From: an uncultured Oscillospiraceae bacterium
GTDB lineage: Bacteria > Bacillota > Clostridia > Oscillospirales > Ruminococcaceae
Length of the DNA stretch: 64,000 nt
Assembly (NCBI GenBank): GCA_934446355.1
Contig: CAKSEC010000001.1
Span: 186,001 to 250,000 of the forward strand
Direction of reading: 5' to 3'
Under the pieces are notes generated by a model. That model had not been told where the DNA came from and searched no databases. It worked only from the letters and a program-made list of their open reading frames with translations. Shown here piece after piece: positions 57,773 through 64,000 of this stretch (position 1 is its first letter; the number at the start of each line of letters is the position of its first letter). The translations under genes were made by a program, and so were the position numbers.

Positions 57773-58870
57773 TCATTTAAGGCGCATAGGCAGCACAAGA
57801 TATGTGAACTCTCCGCCCTCCATAGGAAGCACGATTATCGGTGCAACAGAGGAAGTCACGATCATCTTTACAGTGTCTGTGTCGCACGCCTTGAATGCGT
57901 CAAGCATATACTTAGCGTTGAAGCCTATCACAAGAGGTTCACCATTATACTTGGTGGTTATCTGGTCGTTTACCTTACCGATGGCTGTGGTGCAGCTCAT
58001 GAATATGGTATCGTCCTTGATCTCGCAGCGAATGGGGTTCTTGTTCTTCTCGTTGATGATAAGCATTGTACGATCAAGCATATCTATCATTTCACGGCAA
58101 TTTACCTCAGCATACACGTCTGAAGTGCATTTGAGATAGTTGCGATAAGGAATGAAATCGCCGTCAAGCAGGCGGGAAATCATTACATAGTCGTTTACGG
58201 CAAAGCTTATCTGGTTTTTATCTATACTCAGAGTAACATTCTTATCGTTATCATCTAAAAGTATATGAGTGAGTTCCTCAAGAGTCTTAGCGGGAACGAT
58301 AAAGCTGATATTATCGTATGTCACAGGTTCCTGACGAAGCGCTATTCTTACGCCGTCTACTGCGACTACGCTTAATATGTTATCCTCTATTTCAAACTTG
58401 CAGCCCATAAGCGCCGGCTTGCTGTCTACCACTGCTACGGCGAACTTGGTCTGAACTATCATGCTTTTAAGCAGCTTCTGTGGAAGTGAGAAGCTGTTCT
58501 TAGGGTCTACCTGAGGTACGTTGGGATAATCGTCGGCGCTCATGCACATAACGGAAAAAGTGGTGTTCTTTCCGGAAATGTCGGCGATGTTATTTTCGCC
58601 GCACTCAAAGCTGATCTCGCCTGAGGGCATTTTTCTGATGATATCGCCTGCCATCTTTGCGTTTATAACTATGTTGCCGCTTTCTTCACCATTTACTTCT
58701 ATAGAAGTCTTGATGCCTAGGTCAAGGTCGTAGCCTGTAACAGTCAGGGTATTCCCTTCAAGCTCAAGCAGTATGCCTTCAAGCGCAGGTATGCTGGATT
58801 TTCCCGCAGCAGCCTTTGAGGTAGTCTGTACGGCGGAAAGGATAGTATCCTTATTGCAAGTGAATTTCAT
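57773..58870 (-). CDS. dnaN: DNA polymerase III beta subunit (sliding clamp)
   Basis: 365 residues, full length. Three clamp domains; MKFTCNKDTILSAVQTTSKA at the start and the C-terminal VAPIIVLPMEGGEFTYLVLPMRL are family signatures. It encircles DNA and tethers polymerase. It follows dnaA by 333 bases in which the predicted unwinding region lies. Confidence 0.98.
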   Translation of the reverse strand: MKFTCNKDTILSAVQTTSKAAAGKSSIPALEGILLELEGNTLTVTGYDLDLGIKTSIEVNGEESGNIVINAKMAGDIIRKMPSGEISFECGENNIADISGKNTTFSVMCMSADDYPNVPQVDPKNSFSLPQKLLKSMIVQTKFAVAVVDSKPALMGCKFEIEDNILSVVAVDGVRIALRQEPVTYDNISFIVPAKTLEELTHILLDDNDKNVTLSIDKNQISFAVNDYVMISRLLDGDFIPYRNYLKCTSDVYAEVNCREMIDMLDRTMLIINEKNKNPIRCEIKDDTIFMSCTTAIGKVNDQITTKYNGEPLVIGFNAKYMLDAFKACDTDTVKMIVTSSVAPIIVLPMEGGEFTYLVLPMRLK

Positions 58871-58970
58871 AGTATCGTCCTTTCTTGTTCCGGAAGCGCC
58901 GGAATGTCTGCGCCGCTTTTTTCAAGGAACAGAGCGAAGCGGCGTGCGTAAATCTATAATTATATTTATT

Positions 58971-59006
58971 TAATAATAATAATAAGGGGGGTTGATAAGT
59001 TGAAAA
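58971..59006. promoter_or_regulatory. Predicted oriC unwinding region (DnaA-trio, GC cluster, two boxes)
   Basis: Minus-strand reading: TTTTCAAC (58999-59006), TTATCAAC (58991-58998), a C run (58986-58991), five TTA trinucleotides (58971-58985), then AT-rich sequence. This is the order boxes, GC cluster, DnaA-trio, AT-rich known from the Bacillus subtilis unwinding element between dnaA and dnaN. Confidence 0.7.
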
Positions 59007-59063
59007 GTCTGCTATGCGCCATTGGGAGCCAGTGTGGGGGTTGTGAGATTTTAGGTAGGGACG

Positions 59064-59140
59064 GTTGAAAAACGGTTGATTTATTTTGGGGGATTTTCGA
59101 CGGTTGAAAAAGTTGAACTTGTTTGAAAACCTGTTGAAAA
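59064..59140. repeat. TTTTCAAC octamers downstream of dnaA
   Basis: Exact copies on the minus strand at 59064-59071, 59103-59110 and 59133-59140, in the same orientation as the pair at 58991-59006. They are candidate DnaA boxes in the dnaA-dnaN gap. No TTATCCACA is present there. Confidence 0.6.
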
Positions 59141-59203
59141 ATCCCGCAAAAACTTGGCTTCGCAGTCATAAATATAGGGCATTTTATTGCCCTGTATTTA
59201 TTG

Positions 59204-60568
59204 TCACTGATTAGCCTTGATATTCTTTATCAGATCCTCAATGACTGAACGGAAATTGCTGTCCTTCGCCATCATTTCCTTTACGTTCTTGATGGCGTAT
59301 ACCACGGTGGAATGATCCCTGCCGCTGAATTCCTGACCTATGGTTTCATAGGGCAGGCCGGTTATCTCCTGTATCACATATATTGCCACCTTGCGGGCTG
59401 AAGATACCGGTGAATTGCGCTTGGGTGAGCGAATTTCGTCGGGATCTACATTATATATCTTAGCGGCTTCGCTGATAATCTTATCAACGGTTATCGGTAT
59501 GGGCTGATGATCGGATACGATATCCTTTATTACATTCTGTGCCACAACTATCGTGGGCTTTATCTGGGATACCATATAAAGGGCGTTCATCTTGGTGACT
59601 ACTCCCTCTATCTGACGTATGTTGGATTTCAGCTTCGTTGCGATAAAATCAACCACATCATCGGGTATCTTGAAATTCAGTATCTCGGCTTTTCTCTGAA
59701 TAATTGCAAGCCTTGTTTCGTACTCAGGTGCGCGAACGTCGGCTGCAAGTCCGGAGGAAAAGCGGGTCTTAAGACGGTCGGATATCGACTTTATCTCCTT
59801 TGCGGGACGGTCTGAGGTCAGAACTATTGCTTTATTGAGCTTATACAGTTCGTTAAAGATGTGGAAGAATTTTTCCTCGGTCTGCTCTTTTCCGGCAATG
59901 AACTGGATATCGTCAATGAGCAGAGCGTCTGCGTTGCGGTATTTATCGTCGAACGCTTCGGTATTATTGGCAGTTATTGAGTGTAGAAACTCATTGGTGA
60001 AAGTTTCTGCTGATATGTAAATGATGTTGATTCCGGGATACTTTTTCTGCATTTCGTTTTGTATCGCAGAAAGAAGATGGGTTTTTCCAAGTCCTGAATC
60101 GCCGTAAATAAACAGCGGGTTGTATTTTTCGTGCTGCTTCTGCGAAACTGCCTTAGCTGCTGCAAAAGCAAGATTGTTTGACGGTCCGACAATGAAGTTG
60201 TCAAAGGTGTAGGTTATCTTATTGTCGTGAACGATATTGTCAATCTGGTTGGAAAGTTCCTCGCTGTTCTTGATATTATTGAACTTGGTTTCAGTGGTGG
60301 GAACATCATCCTTGATTATCATTTCAATACGGGTCGGTGTTCCTATCACGTTCGTGAACTGTTCTTCAAGCTTGTCAAGGTATATGGTGTTTATCGTGCT
60401 GCGCTTAAATTCGGAATCGGTGGCAAGCACGACGACATTTCCCCGCAACTCTATTGGCTCAAGCGAATCAAGCCACAACTCGCGTGCGGATACAGATATA
60501 TTGTATTCACGTACATAATTTTCAACAACAAGATTGTAGATGTCAGAGAGCGAGGAAACAGATTTCAT
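59204..60568 (-). CDS. dnaA: Chromosomal replication initiator DnaA
   Basis: 454 residues from MKSVSSLSDIYNLVVENY, preferred because GGTGGA lies about 6 bases upstream and because the alternative start at 60610 has no ribosome site. Domain I, variable linker, AAA+ core with GDSGLGKT at 156-163 and LLIDDIQF, and domain IV with the box-binding signature SGRDHSTVVYAI. It binds DnaA boxes and unwinds oriC. Promoter at 60688-60716; octamer clusters lie on both sides, suggesting autoregulation. Confidence 0.98.
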   Translation of the reverse strand: MKSVSSLSDIYNLVVENYVREYNISVSARELWLDSLEPIELRGNVVVLATDSEFKRSTINTIYLDKLEEQFTNVIGTPTRIEMIIKDDVPTTETKFNNIKNSEELSNQIDNIVHDNKITYTFDNFIVGPSNNLAFAAAKAVSQKQHEKYNPLFIYGDSGLGKTHLLSAIQNEMQKKYPGINIIYISAETFTNEFLHSITANNTEAFDDKYRNADALLIDDIQFIAGKEQTEEKFFHIFNELYKLNKAIVLTSDRPAKEIKSISDRLKTRFSSGLAADVRAPEYETRLAIIQRKAEILNFKIPDDVVDFIATKLKSNIRQIEGVVTKMNALYMVSQIKPTIVVAQNVIKDIVSDHQPIPITVDKIISEAAKIYNVDPDEIRSPKRNSPVSSARKVAIYVIQEITGLPYETIGQEFSGRDHSTVVYAIKNVKEMMAKDSNFRSVIEDLIKNIKANQ

Positions 60569-60687
60569 ATTAGTCCACCATTCCAGAATTTTGTTTTTTG
60601 CATTTTTCACGTGCCAACAACTCTATATTACCATTTGTAATATAGTTAGAGAATATAAATAATTTGCGTCATGAATGTCCATATTTA

Positions 60688-60716
60688 ATAATACCATAAA
60701 AAAAGAATTTTTTCAA
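60688..60716 (-). promoter_or_regulatory. Sigma-A promoter of dnaA
   Basis: Minus strand TTGAAA (60711-60716), 17 bases, TATTAT (60688-60693), with TATGG before the -10. Confidence 0.8.
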
Positions 60717-60756
60717 GCAAAAAACCGCTTAAATTCGGCTCGATAATATGTGAAAA

Positions 60757-61017
60757 TTAAACAAACATATATAGTATTGCGAAGAATATTGCAGATGCTA
60801 ACGCTCCGGACGCACAACATACTGCCATTTTAAGACAACTAAGCCGCCGCGTTCGCTTAAGATGCTCAGGCGCTCTGGCTGTCAGCAGTTCCGCCTGACG
60901 CCTTATCTCCTCGCGGTCCGGCGTCCCGCAGCTGCTGCTGAGTATCACTATCACTTTTTCAAAACAGCTGCTGCGGGGCGTTATCTCAATTATGCTCTTG
61001 GTCACTCCTTTTATCAT
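60757..61017 (-). CDS. Small C-terminally anchored membrane protein, unknown
   Basis: 86 residues with a strong AGGAGG ribosome site 6 bases before the ATG, so it is probably real. The N-terminal 60 residues are soluble with a basic helix (PDREEIRRQAELLTARAPEHLKRTRRL); the last 22 (CCASGALASAIFFAILYMF) form a membrane anchor. It lies between dnaA and an octamer cluster. I do not recognise the family. Confidence 0.6.
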   Translation of the reverse strand: MIKGVTKSIIEITPRSSCFEKVIVILSSSCGTPDREEIRRQAELLTARAPEHLKRTRRLSCLKMAVCCASGALASAIFFAILYMFV

Positions 61018-61035
61018 ATCTTTCCTCCTGTTATT

Positions 61036-61516
61036 TTTTCAACATGATTATTGCCATGTTATGTGAATTTATACATGATTTTAGCTTGTTTTCAACAGAG
61101 AGGTGAAATTGTTATAAAAACAGAGGGTATAAACGGTAGAAAACTTGCGGGATTGTTGAAAACTACGTTGAAACTGTTAAAAAATCGCATAAAACCGCCT
61201 TGGTCAGTGTGGGTGATTTCAACGTCGGTTTTGACGGAGTTCATTTTTTAGGTTCAAAACCTGTTGGTTAAGTAGAATTATACTCAGGGTTTATCTGTCG
61301 CAAACCCTATTTTTACGTTGAGATTGGTCTTTTTTGGTTTTGTGGTGTTGAAAAGTTGTTAGTCTGGGCGTTTCAACGGGTTTTTAGGGGGAGTTTTCAA
61401 CGTTGAATAGGGTAAAGTTCACTTTTCCAGTTGAAAACTGTGTTGAAACTGTTAAAAAGCCCCCTGAATATGCGAACGGTTGAAAGATGTGAATGTGTTG
61501 GAGGAGTAGTTGAAAA
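61036..61516. repeat. TTTTCAAC octamer cluster upstream of dnaA
   Basis: Seven exact copies in either orientation at 61036, 61089, 61155, 61347, 61394, 61430 and 61509, plus several one-mismatch copies (GTTGAAAC at 61168 and 61442, GTTGAAAG at 61479 and 61567). The 618-base gap holds no gene. It corresponds in position to the upstream half of a bipartite oriC. Confidence 0.65.
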
Positions 61517-61583
61517 GTTGTTGAGGAACGGTGAGAAGATTTTTTATCAACATTTTTGGGTTGAATGTTGAAAGATCCGGGAT

Positions 61584-61617
61584 AAAAAAATTCGGGGAAT
61601 TTTCGTTTTCCCCGAAT
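61584..61617 (-). terminator. Terminator of the HD-domain gene
   Basis: ATTCGGGGAA/TTCCCCGAAT stem followed on the minus strand by seven Ts (61584-61590). Confidence 0.85.
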
Positions 61618-61635
61618 ATAATATTGAAAAATCGG

Positions 61636-62226
61636 TCAGCCGTTCTGCTCGCTTTCCAGAAAATAGGACGCTTCCATGTCTGCGACTGAGAGCGCAAATG
61701 CCAGCGGATACATCGCAAGTGCCTGACCCACTGTGTTCTTGTCCTCCTGACCGGAAAAACCCATGTGCCAGCGTATCGCCATCGCTTCCTCACGGGTCAG
61801 CCTGATGAAGCCGCTGACCATGTATACTGATTTTTCGCCGTGGCCGTAGGGCAATGTGTCGTGTATCTCGTATCTGGGCTGTTTCTCCCACTGGCCGGTC
61901 TGCTCGTTCTTTACGTTGCGGTAGCCTACACGGTAGAAGTTCACTTTGCATACGTCGTGCAGAAGCGACACTATCGCTGTGGTTTCGGGCGAGGCGGTAA
62001 GGTGATATTCGGACTTTACCCGCTCACGCTCAAGGTAGGCGCACAGGCAGTGGTATACGTTGAGGGAGTGCCGGAGCAGTCCGCCCTCAAAGGCATTGTG
62101 GTAGCGGGTGCTGGCGGGGGCGGTGAAGAAATCGCTCTTGTTTTCGAGAAAATCGAGCAGTTTGTCTGCGCCGTCGCGGGTTATGTTCTGGGTGTATATG
62201 CTGATAAATTCTTCTTTGTCTGTCAT
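61636..62226 (-). CDS. HD-domain hydrolase-like protein
   Basis: 196 residues. Metal-binding HD pattern: LLRHSLNVYHCL supplies the first His and SLLHDVCKVNFY the HD pair, with further His in YGHGEKSVYM and IRWHMGF. The arrangement resembles the HD domain of YhaM-like exonucleases without the OB domain. It probably acts on a phosphoester; the substrate is unknown. The spacing to the lipoprotein gene upstream is 21 bases, so the two may be cotranscribed. Confidence 0.8.
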   Translation of the reverse strand: MTDKEEFISIYTQNITRDGADKLLDFLENKSDFFTAPASTRYHNAFEGGLLRHSLNVYHCLCAYLERERVKSEYHLTASPETTAIVSLLHDVCKVNFYRVGYRNVKNEQTGQWEKQPRYEIHDTLPYGHGEKSVYMVSGFIRLTREEAMAIRWHMGFSGQEDKNTVGQALAMYPLAFALSVADMEASYFLESEQNG

Positions 62227-62247
62227 AATTCTCTCCGTAAATATGTA

Positions 62248-63108
62248 TCAATAGCCGGTGTAGCGAACACGCTTGCGGGTGAACGTCATTGAATCGGGGT
62301 CGAATGTGTATTCGTACTGCTTGACGGTGTAGCTGCCGTATTCCTTGGCAACGATATGCTGCAGCATGAAGCCTGCCGACTGGGGTTCAAGGTGGGTGCC
62401 GTAGGGTGCTGTTTCAACACCGTTTTCGTATACGGGTATCTCGCACAGCTTACCGCTGGATATGGAGAAGTAGCGGGCGTACTGGGGGACTTCGACCTCG
62501 TTTATCATGTGGAAATCAAGCTGGATAATATCGGGGTATTCTGCGGCGTCGAAATCACGCATATTTGAGATGAGTTCGACGCCGTATGTAAGGTCTTGCA
62601 GTACGTTTTCAAAGATGAGGAAGCGGTCGCTGCGGGGGATATTTATTTTCAGGGTGTCCAGCTGTTCGGTGCCGCTTATCAGATCAAGGCGGAAATCGCC
62701 GTAGAGCGAGCCGTTTATCGTGGTGGTTTCAAGTGCGGGGACGTCTGAATCGGGGTCAAGCTTTATGCAGGATATTTCGACGGTGTAGTATTCGCCGGCG
62801 GAATAAACGTTATCAATGGTATAGGACAGGCGGTCGCCCTCGATTCGGGGGGACTGCACGGCGGGTGGGATAACGTCGTCGGGCTCGATAGGTTCGGGGA
62901 GGGTGGCTGCCGTTGTGGTGGACTGGGTCGTCACGGGCGGCGGGGCGGTGGTCTGTGCGGGGACTGAAGAGGTTATTTCGGCGGAGGCGTTTTCCAGATC
63001 GCAGGCGGTCAGCATTACGGGAAGCGCAAGGAGTATGGACAGGGCTGATATGCGCTGCGCGATGTGGGCTGCGGATCTATGCGGTTTGCTGTGATGTGCG
63101 GCACTCAT
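62248..63108 (-). CDS. Hypothetical lipoprotein
   Basis: 286 residues from MSAAHHSKPHRSAAH; the start follows GGAGGTGATC by 3-4 bases, and the GTG three codons earlier lies within that ribosome site. A basic N-region, hydrophobic helix and lipobox LTAC give a lipid anchor, then a Thr/Pro-rich linker (TTAPPPVTTQSTTTAATLPEPIEP) and a beta-rich domain of about 200 residues (LSYTIDNVYSAGEYYTVEIS). The exported domain is not recognised. Proline- and threonine-rich linkers of this kind are common in Ruminococcus surface proteins. Confidence 0.75.
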   Translation of the reverse strand: MSAAHHSKPHRSAAHIAQRISALSILLALPVMLTACDLENASAEITSSVPAQTTAPPPVTTQSTTTAATLPEPIEPDDVIPPAVQSPRIEGDRLSYTIDNVYSAGEYYTVEISCIKLDPDSDVPALETTTINGSLYGDFRLDLISGTEQLDTLKINIPRSDRFLIFENVLQDLTYGVELISNMRDFDAAEYPDIIQLDFHMINEVEVPQYARYFSISSGKLCEIPVYENGVETAPYGTHLEPQSAGFMLQHIVAKEYGSYTVKQYEYTFDPDSMTFTRKRVRYTGY

Positions 63109-63219
63109 TTGGATCACCTCCGGGCTTGTGGGTTTTATTCGGCGTTTCTTTTACTATATTATATAGTAAAATGCGGAAAAAATCAAGGCTAAATGGGGCG
63201 CAATTTGGCGCGTCCTTTA

Positions 63220-63975
63220 TTATCGGATAATGGCGTTTATGGCGTCTGACAGGCAGGCTGACCATAGTCTGGTCTGGATATCCTCGTCGGCGGGGGCTGC
63301 AAGATAGCTGCTGTGGCGTGGGTCGGAGGTGAGGGTGCTGAGCAGGACGGCGGTAGGCACTCCGGCGGCTATCACGGGGACGCCGACAGTGTTCTGCGAT
63401 AGTTCAGGTCGTGGGTCTGCAGTGCCGGAGCCGGGGACTATGCCGGCGGTGGAAAGCTGAACGGTGCGGCATATACGCAATGGGCTGACGCAGCACAGAG
63501 AATCTATTGCGATAACGCAGGAGGGCTTTATTTCACGGACGAGGGCGCGCAGCATTCGGGCGGTTTCGATACCGGTGCGGACGGCTACGTCTGTTTCAAC
63601 GGCGCACAGTCTGTAGACGCTTCCGCGGCGGGCTGCGAGCCGGCGGACGGTGAGTGCGCCGAGGCTGTCCCGTGTGATATCGGGGTTGCCAAGGCCGGCT
63701 GCGAGAATAACGCCGCTGGGGGGGATCAGCTGTTCAAGACCTCTTTTCAGCAATGCGGGCAGGGCTGACTGTGCGGGGTCGCCCTCAAGTGTGATATATC
63801 TGCCGGGCGGGTGCTGTGCGGTGTGGGAGGCTGCGGGAGGAATACGGATATCGGTTATTTTTACGCCGCCGATATTGCGGGTCACGGAGCGCACTCCGGG
63901 GACGGCGGCGGTCATGCGGGCAGACTCGGAGGCGAGGTCGGTTCTGGGGGACGTGTTATTATATTTTGGGATCAT
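63220..63975 (-). CDS. gpr: Germination protease GPR (spore protease)
   Basis: 251 residues. Peptidase A25 features: RTDLASESA near the N-terminus (substrate-site Asp), GRYITLEGD, AAGLGNPDITRDSLGA and SCVIAIDSLCCVS. GPR degrades small acid-soluble proteins during spore germination. Bacillus GPR is about 370 residues; this one is compact. AAGGAG precedes the ATG at the right edge. Its presence indicates a spore-forming lineage, or one that was until recently. Confidence 0.88.
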   Translation of the reverse strand: MIPKYNNTSPRTDLASESARMTAAVPGVRSVTRNIGGVKITDIRIPPAASHTAQHPPGRYITLEGDPAQSALPALLKRGLEQLIPPSGVILAAGLGNPDITRDSLGALTVRRLAARRGSVYRLCAVETDVAVRTGIETARMLRALVREIKPSCVIAIDSLCCVSPLRICRTVQLSTAGIVPGSGTADPRPELSQNTVGVPVIAAGVPTAVLLSTLTSDPRHSSYLAAPADEDIQTRLWSACLSDAINAIIR

Positions 63976-64000
63976 TTTTTCTCCTTAGATAATATTGCGT

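Noticed and set aside
5970..60716. Recurrent TRTGG before -10 boxes as a novel regulon signal
   Set aside because: It equals the known Gram-positive TRTGn extended -10 element and occurs at unrelated housekeeping genes.

Overview
The window looks like a chromosomal origin-proximal segment of an anaerobic, spore-forming Firmicute of the Ruminococcus/Oscillospiraceae type. The evidence is the clostridial gene content (Soj/Spo0J/Noc, RemB, a GPR spore protease, YlxM-Ffh, a GH5 cellulase lipoprotein), strong AGGAGG ribosome sites and Gram-positive promoters with a TRTGn element next to the -10. The taxon is inferred from this content and was not checked by any search.

Layout. 1-5998 (minus): S10 ribosomal protein operon from rpsJ to a truncated rplN, with its promoter at 5970-5998. 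6262-6499: a large folded repeat element, then thrS and an SseB-like gene. 9162-16123 (minus): an operon of lysC, a DUF115-like gene, thyA, a NUDIX gene, a NYN/LOTUS protein and a degenerate M14 deacylase. 16171-23237: a flagellin switch. 23259-26605 (minus): ylxM-ffh-(small membrane gene)-rpsP-khpA-ftrB-like. 27058-31376: a zinc-ribbon/repeat/membrane protein and a DD-carboxypeptidase. 31449-32724: a long structured RNA leader in front of an RpiB-like isomerase. 32715-41526: AraC regulator, GH5 cellulase, metallo-beta-lactamase-fold enzyme, MntR-like regulator, M14 deacylase and an FtsX-type ABC exporter. 41659-60716 (minus): serS, parB, parA, noc, rsmG, mnmG, gyrA, ycxB-like, gyrB, then (after rpsT and two or three small metabolic genes) remB, recF, yaaA, dnaN and dnaA. 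60757-63975: genes upstream of dnaA, including gpr.

The most striking system is the flagellin switch. Two flagellin genes point away from each other and share a 411-bp perfect inverted repeat covering their 5' ends (17806-18216 and 20948-21358). The 2731-bp segment between the repeats carries two tandem serine recombinase genes, a consensus sigma-28 promoter and the only flagellin Shine-Dalgarno sequence. As drawn, the left flagellin is ON and the right one has neither promoter nor Shine-Dalgarno. Inversion between the repeats would swap them. This is a self-contained flagellar antigen switch in which recombinases and promoter travel together.

A second theme is the origin. The octamer TTTTCAAC is clustered between dnaN and dnaA, upstream of dnaA and, 33 kb away, upstream of ylxM-ffh. 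Next to dnaN it abuts a GC run and five TAA trinucleotides in the order known for the Bacillus unwinding element. This suggests that TTTTCAAC/TTATCAAC is the local DnaA box. No rRNA, tRNA, CRISPR array or insertion sequence was seen.
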